A DNA stretch of 64,000 bases. Source: Streptomyces rimosus. GTDB taxonomy: Bacteria; Actinomycetota; Actinomycetes; Streptomycetales; Streptomycetaceae. Where the stretch lies: NCBI RefSeq assembly GCF_008704655.1, contig NZ_CP023688.1, positions 6,253,501-6,317,500 on the forward strand, in the 5' to 3' direction. The notes under the pieces are model-generated. The model did no database searches, was not told where the DNA came from, and saw nothing but the letters and a program-made list of their open reading frames with translations. The translations under genes were made by a program, and so were the position numbers. Below, piece after piece: positions 36,239 to 52,857 of this stretch (position 1 is the stretch's first letter; every line of letters begins with the position of its first letter).

Positions 36239-37219
36239 TCATCCCCCCAACTTCCGCAACGTCTCCCCCGCGCTGCTCTTGAGCATTCCGGCGACCTGGT
36301 CGGTCGTCGGTGGCTTGGTCGAGGTGGTGCGGGAGGTGTAGCTCGACCATGTGATCTGGTAGGTCATCCAGCCGTCGCGGACGCCGAGGATCACGTATGA
36401 GCCGCTGCTGTCGTCGGACCGGCTGACGAGGTACGCCTCGTCGCCGATGCCGGACACCGGTGTGACCTTGTACGCGATCGAGCCGCGCTGGCTCTCGTAC
36501 GCGCGGTAGCCGTCCGCGAACTCCGCCGTCGGGTCGGTCTTCTTGTGCAGGGTGGCGGCGCTGTAGACCCAGGTCGAGGAGTAGTCGTTGCTGCCCGCGT
36601 CGGATGCCTTCAGCTCGGCGTTGCACCACATCGAGTCGACCGCGCCCTGCTGCACGCCGCTGTACTGCGGGTTCTGCGCGCTGCTGCCCGACGCGCCGGA
36701 CGACGAGGACGAGCTGCCGGCCGGTTTGATCTTGTAGTTCGAGCTCTCGAAGGGCGTGAACGAGGTGCGGTTGCACAGGTCGGACGTGTACGAGTAGCCC
36801 GCCAGATCGGGGTCGGGCTGCGCCTCTTCGAACGCGCCGGCCGCGAAGAGGATCGCGCCGCCCATCGCCGACGCGGCGACCGCCCCGCCGAGCGCCCACA
36901 GCCAGTGCTGTGTACCCCCGCCCCCGGAACCGCCCGCCACCCCACCGGGCCCACCAGACCCACCAGGCCCTCCGGAAACGCCGGGCCCTCCGGAAACACC
37001 AGGCCCGACCGCTCCCGCACCCGCTCCCGTACCCGCCTGCTGCGGCCCCCCGCCCGCCGGATAGCCGTAAGCACCACCCACGCCGGGCCCCACGCCGGGC
37101 CCTGCACCGGGCCCAGCCCCCGCCCCATACGGCCCCTGCTGCGGCACCCCCGAACCAAAGGCCCCAGGCCCAGGCTGTGGCTGCGCATACGGATTGTTCG
37201 GATCCCCCGGAATCGACAT
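36239..37219 (-). CDS. Gly/Pro-rich single-pass membrane protein
   Basis: The 326 residues begin MSIPGDPNNPYAQPQPG and run through about 115 residues of Gly/Pro/Ala repeats (GPGVSGGPGVSGGPGGSGG-like). One transmembrane helix follows (about 122-144, LWALGGAVAASAMGGAILFAAG), then an extracytoplasmic domain with two Cys (DLCNRTSFTPF and MWCNAEL) that could form a disulfide, and GIGDEAYLVSR...SYVILGVRDGWMTYQITW. The outer domain resembles DUF3558-like lipoprotein domains, but I cannot assign it firmly. ATG 37219 is the better start; upstream residues are unconserved. Confidence 0.8.
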   Translation of the reverse strand: MSIPGDPNNPYAQPQPGPGAFGSGVPQQGPYGAGAGPGAGPGVGPGVGGAYGYPAGGGPQQAGTGAGAGAVGPGVSGGPGVSGGPGGSGGPGGVAGGSGGGGTQHWLWALGGAVAASAMGGAILFAAGAFEEAQPDPDLAGYSYTSDLCNRTSFTPFESSNYKIKPAGSSSSSSGASGSSAQNPQYSGVQQGAVDSMWCNAELKASDAGSNDYSSTWVYSAATLHKKTDPTAEFADGYRAYESQRGSIAYKVTPVSGIGDEAYLVSRSDDSSGSYVILGVRDGWMTYQITWSSYTSRTTSTKPPTTDQVAGMLKSSAGETLRKLGG

Positions 37220-37340
37220 GCGCGGCAGCGTAGCCGACCGGGACGGCACCCAGGCCCCCGCGGTGACCGGGACCACAGCCACCCCGCCGAACGCGCCGTC
37301 GCGCGCGCCCGTACGACCCCTGGCGCCCCCATAACAACAA

Positions 37341-37382
37341 CGGACCCCGCGGCACCCTGGGGAAGGGCGACCGCGAGGTCCG
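37341..37382 (-). terminator. Terminator of rpsT
   Basis: A 12-bp stem with one mismatch (37341-37352 with 37371-37382), read on the minus strand, is followed by TTGTTGTTATG. It lies 134 nt after the rpsT stop. Confidence 0.65.
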
Positions 37383-37515
37383 TCGTTTCAAGCTGTGTGT
37401 GCGCCGTACCCGCGTGGCGAACGCTGGCCGTGTGCGGCGCGGTGGTGCACCGGAAGGAGCGGAGAGAGGGGCCGCTGGGCCCTTACCGGCAGAGGTGGTG
37501 CGTCAAGAACGGGGT

Positions 37516-37782
37516 TCAGCCCTTGAGGGCCGCGACCTTCTTGGCCAGCGCCGACTTCTTGTTGGCGGCGGCGTTCTTGTGGATGACACCCTTGCTGACG
37601 GCCTTGTCCAGCTTCTTGGCGGCCTCGGCCTGGGCGGTGGCGGCCTTCTGCAGGTCACCGGCCTCCACGGCCTCACGGGTGCGACGGATCGCGGTACGCA
37701 GCGAGGACTTCACAGCCTTGTTGCGCTGCCGAGCCTTCTCGTTGGTCTTGATCCGCTTCATCTGGGACTTGATGTTCGCCAC
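37516..37782 (-). CDS. rpsT: 30S ribosomal protein S20
   Basis: The 88-residue basic, all-helical S20 (bS20) begins [22 protein letters not shown] and ends KVAALKG; it binds 16S rRNA early in assembly. The length is standard. It is divergent from lepA, the common actinomycete layout. A promoter with TTGGGA and TAGCCT, 18 nt apart, lies upstream on the minus strand. The 134-bp trailer before the terminator has no visible function. Confidence 0.98.
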   Translation of the reverse strand: MANIKSQMKRIKTNEKARQRNKAVKSSLRTAIRRTREAVEAGDLQKAATAQAEAAKKLDKAVSKGVIHKNAAANKKSALAKKVAALKG

Positions 37783-37855
37783 GAAAGAGCCTTTTCAGGT
37801 TCGTTGGATTACGAGTCGCGCCTCGCACGAGAGAGTGCACAAAGCGCAGTGGACC

Positions 37856-37885
37856 AGGCTACCAGCAGCCTCCACAGCCTCCCAA
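37856..37885 (-). promoter_or_regulatory. Promoter of rpsT
   Basis: On the minus strand TTGGGA (37885-37880) and TAGCCT (37861-37856) are separated by 18 nt, about 75 nt before the rpsT ATG. Confidence 0.55.
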
Positions 37886-37973
37886 ACCGGACCAGGACCG
37901 CCGCGCATGGGACGATGGGGGAGACGAAAAACAACCGAGTCCCGCCTACCCGCGTTCTCTGAATGGACCCTGC

Positions 37974-39842
<1,869 letters not shown>

Positions 39843-39875
39843 CCCGCCCGTAGTCCCGTCCCGCACGTCTCACAC

Positions 39876-39903
39876 AGCCCCCGGCCGGTCCAGGCCGGGG
39901 GCT
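39876..39903 (+). terminator. Terminator of lepA
   Basis: The perfect 11-bp stem AGCCCCCGGCC/GGCCGGGGGCT with a 6-nt loop lies 33 nt after the stop. Confidence 0.75.
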
Positions 39904-40105
39904 GCGTGCCGTGTACCCGTACGGAACGGCCGTCCGGGCCGTACGGCATCCGGGCGGTCGGCCGGGAAATCGGCGCGCAAACGGTTTCCCGGACGCGCGG
40001 CACGGCGTTGTCGTGGGTGGCAGCGGTGTTCCGGGCGCTCCAGGGGCGCGTCCGGGCGGCATGAGCGCCGTGCCGCCGAGGAGTCCGCGCCGGAAAGGGA
40101 TACGG

Positions 40106-40408
40106 ATGAAGTACGTCAAGGCCGCCGCGCTGCTGGCCGGCGCCGCGCTGTCGGTGGGCGCCGCCGCGCCCGCCTTCGCCACGCCCGCCTACGCCGACCG
40201 GACGGGGGCGGAGAAGTTCAAGAGCGGCGTCAGTGGAACGGCGGAGGACGTGCAGCGGGCCGTCACCTCCCTCGGTGACGGGGTGAAGAAGATCAACGGC
40301 ACGCTGCGCGGCGACGAACGGGTCGGTCACATGATCGGCGATTCGGCCGCCTCGAACGCGCCCAGCGCCGACGGTATCGGGCTCCAGGCCGCTTCGATGG
40401 GGAGCTGA
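40106..40408 (+). CDS. Small secreted protein (100 aa)
   Basis: The product begins MKYVKAAALLAGAALSVGAAAPAFATPAYA, a typical Sec signal with probable cleavage after AFA or AYA. A mature part of about 70 residues rich in Gly, Ser, Asp and Ala follows (EKFKSGVSGTAEDVQRAVTSLGDGVKKIN). GGAAAGGG lies 6 nt before the ATG, fixing the start within a longer open frame. No Cys or catalytic motif. It belongs to the large group of unassigned small secreted streptomycete proteins. Confidence 0.78.
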   Translation: MKYVKAAALLAGAALSVGAAAPAFATPAYADRTGAEKFKSGVSGTAEDVQRAVTSLGDGVKKINGTLRGDERVGHMIGDSAASNAPSADGIGLQAASMGS

Positions 40409-40642
40409 GGGCGCCGGGCCGTTGCACGCGCCGGGCCGTCGGCCCACCCCCGTAGCCACGACTCGAACCTGTCCGGGCCGGGCCCGTCGCGGCCCGCCCG
40501 GCACCTGGCCCCCGTACCGCGGGAACCGGCCCGCGCACCCCGGAAAGCCCCCGCCGGGGCTCTCTTCCCGCCCGCCCCGGCCGAAATATGTACCCGCCAA
40601 GCATCGCGCTGGTCACATCCTGAACCAGTCGGTCGCAGCCCC

Positions 40643-40671
40643 TTACGCCATGGCGCGACGCGTTCTAGTCT
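40643..40671 (+). promoter_or_regulatory. Candidate promoter of the acyl-CoA ligase gene
   Basis: TTACGC and TAGTCT are exactly 17 nt apart. The predicted start (about 40678) is just before the palindromic operator. Confidence 0.45.
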
Positions 40672-40685
40672 GATCACTGCTCGAA

Positions 40686-40703
40686 GGTTACTCGCGAGTC
40701 ACC
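40686..40703 (+). promoter_or_regulatory. Palindromic operator (TetR-like) before the acyl-CoA ligase
   Basis: GGTTACTCGCGAGTCACC is an 18-bp inverted repeat with one mismatched pair and a perfect ACTCGCGAGT core. It lies between the promoter and the GTG start, the position of a repressor site. TTACTxxxGAGTAA-type sites are commonly bound by TetR-family regulators of fatty-acid genes; no regulator gene is adjacent. Confidence 0.6.
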
Positions 40704-40731
40704 AGCAACGTAGCGGGCCCCGGAGGATGCC

Positions 40732-42621
<1,890 letters not shown>

Positions 42622-42623
42622 GA

Positions 42624-42684
42624 CGGGCGGCGCGCGCCGGTACGGTCACCGGCACCCGGTGACCGTACCGGCGCGCGCCGTCTG
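42624..42684. terminator. 29-bp bidirectional terminator hairpin
   Basis: A perfect 24-bp stem closes on a CAC loop (42653-42655) and is extended by five more pairs, two of them G-U. It lies between the convergent acyl-CoA ligase and response-regulator genes and is by far the longest hairpin noticed in the window. Confidence 0.85.
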
Positions 42685-42731
42685 GCGTGCCTGTCGCTGC
42701 CCGGCGCACCGGCCACCGGCCCGGCGCGCTC

Positions 42732-43315
42732 CTACCGCCCCCGCCGCAGGGAACGCACCGACTCCGCCATGCGCGCCACGCTCTCGCTCAGGTCGCGCTC
42801 GCCGGGGTCGTCGCTGGCGGAGAGGCGGCGCTCGATCTCGGAGATACGGTCCGCCAGTTCGCCCATCCGGGCGTTGTCCTGCTTGATGAGCCGGCGCAAC
42901 TGCCGGTTCTTGCGGTGCAGATCGAGAAACACATTGACCTTGGCGCGCAGCACCCACGGGTCGAAGGGTTTCGTGAGGTAGTCGGCGGCGCCGGTCGAAT
43001 AGCCGCGGAAGGCGAAGCCGGAATCGCTTTCCGTCCCGGTCAGGAAAATGATCGGGATGTCCTTGGTCTGGTCGAGACGTTTGATGTTGGAGGCGGTCTC
43101 GAAGCCGTCCATGCCGGGCATGAGAATGTCCAGCAGAACGACCGCGAATTCCTGCCGCAGCAGCGCTTTCATCGCCTCTTCTCCGGAGCGGGCCCGGACG
43201 AGGGGCTCGCCGAGCGAGCCCAGGACCGCTTCGAGGGCGGCGAGGTTGTCTTCCATGTCGTCGACAAGGAGGATGCCCGCCCGTTCGTCGGTCCCGTCGG
43301 TGTCGGGTGCATGGG

Positions 43316-43319
<4 letters not shown>
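42732..43319 (-). CDS. Receiver-only response regulator with C-terminal coiled coil
   Basis: The 195 residues start with a CheY-like receiver (about 14-130): acidic pair Asp20/Asp21, phospho-acceptor Asp64 in VVLLDILMPGMDG, FLTG and TKPFDP. A helical, charged, coiled-coil-like tail follows (about 131-195, LHRKNRQLRRLIKQDNARM) in place of a DNA-binding domain. The ATG overlaps the stop of the hybrid kinase (ATGA), so the kinase is the obvious partner. The layout matches the OsaB osmoadaptation regulator of S. coelicolor, which also lacks a DNA-binding domain; orthology is not proven. Confidence 0.9.
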
Positions 43320-47449
<4,130 letters not shown>

Positions 47450-47549
47450 GGCTTCCCACTTCAGTAACTCGGTGCTTATGGGTGCGCTCAGTCTGTCACT
47501 CTGGGGTGGCGTATTCGGCGCTATTGCGGAACTGCTCGGGAGTTGCTCA

Positions 47550-50500
47550 ATGCGGACGACAACTTCGTCGGACAGGGACGTCCCGGACCGGGGCGCCGCG
47601 GTGGCCCGGGAGCGGCCCCGCCCTTGCGACGGCGCGCCCGGCGGGTCGGCGACCTCCGGCGGCACCCCTGCGGGGGCCGCCCCGGCGATCAAGGCCCGGA
47701 CGAGTCCGCAGGTCATGACCGAAGCGGCTGCCGACAGGCCTCGGGCGGAGCGTTCCGGCGGGCTTCTCGAAGGGGGCGGGCCGGTGGGTTTCCGCAAGGA
47801 AGCGGCCACGAAGGCGGCCCGCCCGACGAATTCGGCCAGGGGAACGGGGGCTGTACGGATGAAGGATTCGGTCACGGACGGGGGAGCGGGGACAGCGGGT
47901 GGCGGGGATGGTGGGGCCGAGGGGGCCGGGCCGGAGGGCGGTGTTCCGGAGGGCGCGGGGCGAAAGGGTGTGAGGCGGGAGGGCTCGGACTCGGAGGGCG
48001 GTGTACGGGGAGGGGACGCCCGCCAGCCCGGTACCCGTCAGCCCGGTACCCGTCAGTCCGGCAGCCGGAAGTCCGGTACCGGTACCGGTACCCGTAAGCC
48101 GGGCACCAGTAAGTCCGGTGCCCGGAAGGCCGCCGGTTCCGAGGAGGCTGCCGTACGGGGAGGGGGCGCCCGTAAGCCCCGCACCCGGAAAGCCGCCGCT
48201 CCCGAGGAACCCGGTACGGAGCCTGCCACCCGGAAACCCGGCGCCTCTGGAGCCCCCGCAGCCCGGAAATCCGGCGCCTCCGGAGATCCCGCCGCTCGGA
48301 AACCCGGCGCCTCCGAAGATCCCGCCGCCCGGAATCCCGGCGCCTCTGAAGCCCCCGCCACCCGGGAGACCGTCACCCGGGAGCCCGTCACCCAGCAGAA
48401 CCCCACCCAGGGCTCCGTCCAGCACCCCACCCCTGCCGAAGCCCCCGGCTCCGACCCCGCCCCCGCCCCCATAAACCCCACCTCCGCCCCCGGCACCGTT
48501 TCCGCCGCTCTTCCGGAGGCGCCCGATCCGCCCGCGGCGCCGCCGGCCGGTGGGCCGCGTCGGGAGCGGCGCGGGCCGGCCACCCGTGATCAACGCGGCG
48601 GTCAGGGCGCGCGCGAGGGACGGGGCGGCCGGGCCCGGCGTAACTGGCGTGACCGCTGTGACGCCCGGGACAGCGTCCGCCGGTCGAGCCTGCCCGGCAA
48701 TCCGCGGGCCGCCGCCGCGGCCCGCCAGTTCGTACGCGCCGTACTGGCCGACTGGCTCGTCCGGTCGCTGCCCGGCGCCGACACCATCGGCGACCGCCTC
48801 GCCGACGAAGCGGTCCTGCTGGTCAGCGAGCTGGTCACGAACGTCGTCGTGCACGCCGGGACCACCGTCGAGCTGCTGTGCCGCCTGGAGACCGAGCCGA
48901 CGCCGGACGGCGGGCGCGCCGTGGTCGTCGTGGAGGTGTCCGACCACCACCCGGCCCGTGCCGTACGGGCGCGCCAGGCGTCCTCCGCCGACGAGACCAG
49001 GGGCCATGGCCTGCAACTGGTCGGCGCGGTCGCCGAGTCCTGGGGCATCACGTACCGGCGCGACCTGAAGACCGTGTGGTTCCGGCTCCTGGCCGGGCCG
49101 CACGACCGCGTGTACGGCCCGCCGGCCCGTTTCTCCCAGGACGACCCGGATCTCCAGCGCGACCTGCGGGCCGCCGAGCTGCTGGCCCCCGCGCCCGTCC
49201 GCCGGTCCCCGGCGCGGCGCTCCGACGCCGACTGGATCAACCACGGCGCCCTGTCCTTCCTCGCCGAGGCGTCCGACCTGCTGTCCGGGCAGCTCGACGA
49301 GGAGCAGGTGGCGCTGCTGGCCGCGCAACTGGTCGTACCGCGGCTCGCCGACTGGTGCGCGGTGTGGCTGTACGACGGCGGCAGCCGGGACAGCTCGGGC
49401 GCGCCGCCGCGGCTCGCCCGCGTCTGGCACTCCAGCGAGGGCCGCATCGACGCGCTCCGTATGGCCCTGGAGAAGGACCCGCCGGTGCTGCCCGTACCCG
49501 GTCCGCAGCGCGACGGTGCCGGGGCTGCGGTGCCCTGGCCGTGGCCGCAGGAGCCGAGCGGGTACGGTCCGGGCGGCGCCGCGCTGGCCTGCCGGCTGCT
49601 GGCCGGCGGCCGCGACCAGGGCGCGCTGCTGATCGGCCGTGCCGGGCTGATGCGCTTCCCCGACGAGGTCGTGGGCCTGATAGAGGATCTGACCCGCCGG
49701 GTCGCCCGTGCCGTGGCCACCGCCCGCGCGTACCGCAACCAGGAGCGGATCAGCCAGGTGCTGCAGCGCCGTCTGCTGCCCCGGGGCCCGGCCACCGTCC
49801 CGGGCCTGGAGTCCTCCGTCGTGTACGAACCGCGCGAGGGCGCCTGGGCCGGCGGCGACTTCTGGGACCTGTTCGACGCCGGGGACGGGCGCTGGTGCTT
49901 CGCCCTCGGCGACGTGTGCGGCAGTGGCCCGGAGGCCGCAGCGGTCACCGGCCTCGCCCGGCCCGTCCTGCGGCTGCTGGCCCGCGACGGGTACGGCGTC
50001 GGCGAGGTGCTGGACCGGCTCAACAAGACGATGGCCCGTGAGGCCACGGACTCGGTGGCCGCCGTCGCCGCGGCGGTCGCGGCGGCGGGCCCCGGCCCGG
50101 ACGCCGCCGTCGAACTGCGCGCCGAGGCCGAGCAGACGCGTTTCCTCTCCCTCCTGTACGGCGAGATCGTGCCGCACGCCGACGGCACGGCGGGCGCCCG
50201 CTGCACCCTCGCCAGCGCCGGACACCCGCTGCCGCTGGTGCTCGGCACGGGCGGCGGCGTACGGGTCGCCGCGGCGCCGCAGATGCTGCTCGGGGTGGTG
50301 GAGGACACGTCGTACGAATCCGAGTCCTTCGACCTGGCGCCCGGCGAGACGCTGCTGTGCGTCACGGACGGCGTGACCGAGCGGCGCTGCGGCCACCGGC
50401 TGTTCGACGACGATGACGGCCTGGCCGGCCACCTCACCGCCTGTACGGGCCTGGGCGCCACCGCCGTCGCCGAGCACATCCGGCGGGCGGTCCACGCGTT

Positions 50501-50564
50501 CGCCGCCACCCCGCCGGACGACGATCTTGCGTTGCTGGTGCTCCAGGCGACGGAGCGGCGGTAG
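47550..50564 (+). CDS. RsbW-like kinase / GAF / PP2C phosphatase protein (OsaC-like)
   Basis: The 1004 residues have four parts. A low-complexity Gly/Arg/Lys/Pro-rich N-terminus (about 1-390) contains short repeats. An HATPase of the RsbW type (about 390-525) has [11 protein letters not shown] and [15 protein letters not shown]-like domain spans about 565-725. A SpoIIE/RsbU-type PP2C phosphatase (about 730-1004) has [34 protein letters not shown] and [11 protein letters not shown]. Such proteins control sigma factors of the SigB family through anti-sigma partners. ATG 47550 has GGGAG 7 nt upstream and leaves a 100-bp divergent gap to the hybrid kinase. Combined with its neighbours it resembles the OsaABC set. 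Confidence 0.9.
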   Translation: MRTTTSSDRDVPDRGAAVARERPRPCDGAPGGSATSGGTPAGAAPAIKARTSPQVMTEAAADRPRAERSGGLLEGGGPVGFRKEAATKAARPTNSARGTGAVRMKDSVTDGGAGTAGGGDGGAEGAGPEGGVPEGAGRKGVRREGSDSEGGVRGGDARQPGTRQPGTRQSGSRKSGTGTGTRKPGTSKSGARKAAGSEEAAVRGGGARKPRTRKAAAPEEPGTEPATRKPGASGAPAARKSGASGDPAARKPGASEDPAARNPGASEAPATRETVTREPVTQQNPTQGSVQHPTPAEAPGSDPAPAPINPTSAPGTVSAALPEAPDPPAAPPAGGPRRERRGPATRDQRGGQGAREGRGGRARRNWRDRCDARDSVRRSSLPGNPRAAAAARQFVRAVLADWLVRSLPGADTIGDRLADEAVLLVSELVTNVVVHAGTTVELLCRLETEPTPDGGRAVVVVEVSDHHPARAVRARQASSADETRGHGLQLVGAVAESWGITYRRDLKTVWFRLLAGPHDRVYGPPARFSQDDPDLQRDLRAAELLAPAPVRRSPARRSDADWINHGALSFLAEASDLLSGQLDEEQVALLAAQLVVPRLADWCAVWLYDGGSRDSSGAPPRLARVWHSSEGRIDALRMALEKDPPVLPVPGPQRDGAGAAVPWPWPQEPSGYGPGGAALACRLLAGGRDQGALLIGRAGLMRFPDEVVGLIEDLTRRVARAVATARAYRNQERISQVLQRRLLPRGPATVPGLESSVVYEPREGAWAGGDFWDLFDAGDGRWCFALGDVCGSGPEAAAVTGLARPVLRLLARDGYGVGEVLDRLNKTMAREATDSVAAVAAAVAAAGPGPDAAVELRAEAEQTRFLSLLYGEIVPHADGTAGARCTLASAGHPLPLVLGTGGGVRVAAAPQMLLGVVEDTSYESESFDLAPGETLLCVTDGVTERRCGHRLFDDDDGLAGHLTACTGLGATAVAEHIRRAVHAFAATPPDDDLALLVLQATERR
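48020..48400 (+). repeat. Coding low-complexity repeats in the PP2C gene
   Basis: 15-bp units of the CAGCCCGGTACCCGT type (48031-48110) are followed by three 33-bp units of the GCCCGGAAACCCGGCGCCTC type (about 48262-48360). They encode [10 protein letters not shown] and [11 protein letters not shown] repeats. Confidence 0.65.
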
Positions 50565-50693
50565 GGGAGGAAGGGGCTGGAGGGACGGCAGCGGCGGGGC
50601 GAAGCGGTGCGCCGGGGCGCCGCCCACCGGGCCCGCCCCGGCCTCCCGGCAGCTCCCGTCAAGCTCCCCGCCGTATGCCGGACAATGGAAGGC

Positions 50694-51926
50694 ATGCCTT
50701 CCGCACTCCCCGATGGTGAGCCCATGCCCGAGGACGGGGCGCTGCCCGGTCACGCCCTGACCGGCGCGAGCACCCGGCCGCTCGGGTTCTACCTGCACGT
50801 GCCGTACTGCGCGACGCGCTGCGGCTACTGCGACTTCAACACGTACACGGCCACCGAGCTGCGCGGCTCGGGCGGCGCGCTCGCCTCGCGGGAGAACTAC
50901 GCGGACACGGTCGCCGAGGAGATCCGGCTCGCCCGCAAGGTGCTGGGCGACGACCCGCGGCCGGTCGAGACGGTCTTCGTCGGCGGCGGCACGCCGACCC
51001 TGCTCCCGGCCGCCGACCTGGGCCGGATGCTCGCCGCGATCCGCGACGAGTTCGGCCTCGCGGACGGCGCGGAGATCACCACCGAGGCCAACCCGGAGTC
51101 CGTCGATCCGCGCTACCTGGCCGAACTGCGGGAAGCCGGTTTCAACCGGGTCTCCTTCGGGATGCAGAGCGCCCGGCAGCACGTCCTGAAGATCCTCGAC
51201 CGTACGCACACGCCCGGCCGCCCGGAAGCGTGTGTCGCCGAGGCGCGCGCGGCGGGCTTCGAGCATGTCAACCTCGACCTGATCTACGGGACCCCCGGCG
51301 AGTCGGACGACGACTGGCGGGCCACGCTCGACGCCGCGCTCGGCGCGGCGCCCGACCACGTCTCCGCGTACGCGCTGATCGTCGAGGAGGGCACCCAGCT
51401 GGCCCGCCGCATCCGGCGCGGCGAGGTCCCGATGACCGACGACGACGTGCACGCCGACCGCTACCTGATCACGGAGGAGGCCCTGTCCGGCGCGGGCTTC
51501 CACTGGTACGAGGTCTCCAACTGGGCCACCTCCGAGGCGGCCCGCTGCCGCCACAACGAGCTGTACTGGACCGGCGCCGACTGGTGGGGCGCGGGCCCCG
51601 GCGCGCACAGCCACGTCGGCGGCGTCCGCTGGTGGAACGTGAAGCACCCCGGCGCCTACGCCCAGGCCCTCGGCGAGGGCCGGTCCCCCGGCGCGGGCCG
51701 CGAACTCCTCTCGGCCGAGGACCGCCGCGTCGAACGCATCCTCCTGGAACTGCGCCTCGCGGCCGGCTGCCCCCTGGACATCCTCGCCCCCGCCGGCTTG
51801 GCCGCATCCCGCCGCGCCCTCGCCGACGGCCTCTTGGACCCGGGCCCGTACGAGGCGGGCCGCGCCGTACTGACCCTGCGGGGGCGGCTGCTGGCGGATG
51901 CGGTGGTGCGGGATCTGGTGGACTGA
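50694..51926 (+). CDS. hemW: Radical SAM heme chaperone HemW
   Basis: HemW is a radical-SAM protein related to coproporphyrinogen dehydrogenase that binds and delivers haem. The 410 residues show the cluster motif Cys39-x3-Cys43-x2-Cys46 followed by DF, then VETVFVGGGTPTLL, EANPESVD and RVSFGMQS. The CxxxCxxCDF form and the length fit HemW rather than HemN. Start candidates are ATG 50685 and ATG 50694; GACAAT at 50681-50686 ends 7 nt before the latter. In streptomycetes hemW precedes hrcA-dnaJ, as here. Confidence 0.93.
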   Translation: MPSALPDGEPMPEDGALPGHALTGASTRPLGFYLHVPYCATRCGYCDFNTYTATELRGSGGALASRENYADTVAEEIRLARKVLGDDPRPVETVFVGGGTPTLLPAADLGRMLAAIRDEFGLADGAEITTEANPESVDPRYLAELREAGFNRVSFGMQSARQHVLKILDRTHTPGRPEACVAEARAAGFEHVNLDLIYGTPGESDDDWRATLDAALGAAPDHVSAYALIVEEGTQLARRIRRGEVPMTDDDVHADRYLITEEALSGAGFHWYEVSNWATSEAARCRHNELYWTGADWWGAGPGAHSHVGGVRWWNVKHPGAYAQALGEGRSPGAGRELLSAEDRRVERILLELRLAAGCPLDILAPAGLAASRRALADGLLDPGPYEAGRAVLTLRGRLLADAVVRDLVD

Positions 51927-52023
51927 TCACTCGGCGGGGTGAACATCTGCGATGTTTCCGGCGGGCTGTCCGGGGTGTCCCTAGCCTGCGGTCCACGTAA
52001 CAGGATGTGGAAGCGGGGTGGGC

Positions 52024-52857
52024 ATGGTGGACAGCCGACAGATCACGGACGCGATCGAGGTTTTCCGGCGCCTGCGCCTGGAAGTACCGGAAGGCTGCAA
52101 GGCGGAGCTTCTCCGGGGCGACATCCTGGTGTCGGCGGAGTGCGACTGGGTGGATGACGACGTCGTCAAGTCCGTGACAGATCAGGTTCCGTACTGGCAT
52201 CGGCACCGGCAGCAGAGACACTGTGTCTCGTTTCCCAGGTCGGGCAGCGAGACACAGCCCGACTTGGTGATCCTGGCGCGGGACGCCGCCACCGACGCCT
52301 CCCGGGGCCAAGCTTCACTGTCGGCCGCGCCGGTGAGCGCTCCGTCGGCCGCTCGGCCCCTGACCACCCACCCCCTCGTCGCGTTCTTCGAAGAACTCGA
52401 GGTTCCCGAGACGTTCGAGGCGGAACTCCTGCGGGGGGAAATCGTGATGACGGCCGGGACCGACGTGGTCCACAACCGGATCATCCAGAGCGTTCGGGAC
52501 CAGGTGCCGGGGGATCGTCGGGGGCGTCCCAAGACCCAGGTCGCCGGAAAGCCCGTGCCGACTGAGCTGATCACCATGCTCGTCGAGGTCGTCTCCAACA
52601 ACAGCCTTGATCGTGACCACCGCGTCAAGCGCAACATCTATGCGGCGGGCGAGGTGCCCACCTACCTGATCATCGATCCGGCGGCGGCCGAATGCCGCTT
52701 GCTCACCGACCCCACCGGCACCCGCGAAGACGCCGACTACACGGTGCAGCGCACCACCAAGTTCGGCGATCCGATCCCACTGGACCTGCTCGGCGTAAAG
52801 CTGGACACCACCGAGTTCCAGACGTTCACCAACGTCAGGCCCCACTCCCACCCGTGA
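52024..52857 (+). CDS. Uma2-family (PD-(D/E)XK-like) protein with internal partial duplication
   Basis: The 277 residues contain two copies of the Uma2 N-terminal half. Copy 1 (about 8-90) has LRLEVPEGCKAELLRGDILVS and the QPDLVIL segment. Copy 2 (about 120-277) has LEVPETFEAELLRGEIVMT and the catalytic-half motifs MLVEVVSNNSLDRDHRVKRNIYA and PTYLIIDP. Copy 2 lacks the PDL segment and copy 1 lacks the VEV...K half. Together they could form one active site, or copy 1 may be remnant. Uma2 proteins are putative endonucleases abundant in actinomycetes. The start is ATG 52024 (GTG 52018 possible). Its last 23 bp overlap the convergent DUF3097 gene. Confidence 0.8.
   Translation: MVDSRQITDAIEVFRRLRLEVPEGCKAELLRGDILVSAECDWVDDDVVKSVTDQVPYWHRHRQQRHCVSFPRSGSETQPDLVILARDAATDASRGQASLSAAPVSAPSAARPLTTHPLVAFFEELEVPETFEAELLRGEIVMTAGTDVVHNRIIQSVRDQVPGDRRGRPKTQVAGKPVPTELITMLVEVVSNNSLDRDHRVKRNIYAAGEVPTYLIIDPAAAECRLLTDPTGTREDADYTVQRTTKFGDPIPLDLLGVKLDTTEFQTFTNVRPHSHP

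Larger units (their letters stand above)
40409..40731. other. Intergenic region with promoter and operator of the acyl-CoA ligase
   Basis: No gene is supported. A small GGGCC-GTC-GGCCC hairpin is near 40431-40443. The right end holds TTACGC (40643-40648) and TAGTCT (40666-40671), 17 nt apart, followed by a palindrome at 40686-40703. Confidence 0.5.

Noticed and set aside
47450..47875. N-terminal extension of the hybrid kinase to 47875
   Set aside because: It would overlap the start of the divergent PP2C gene, and the added residues have no coding character.
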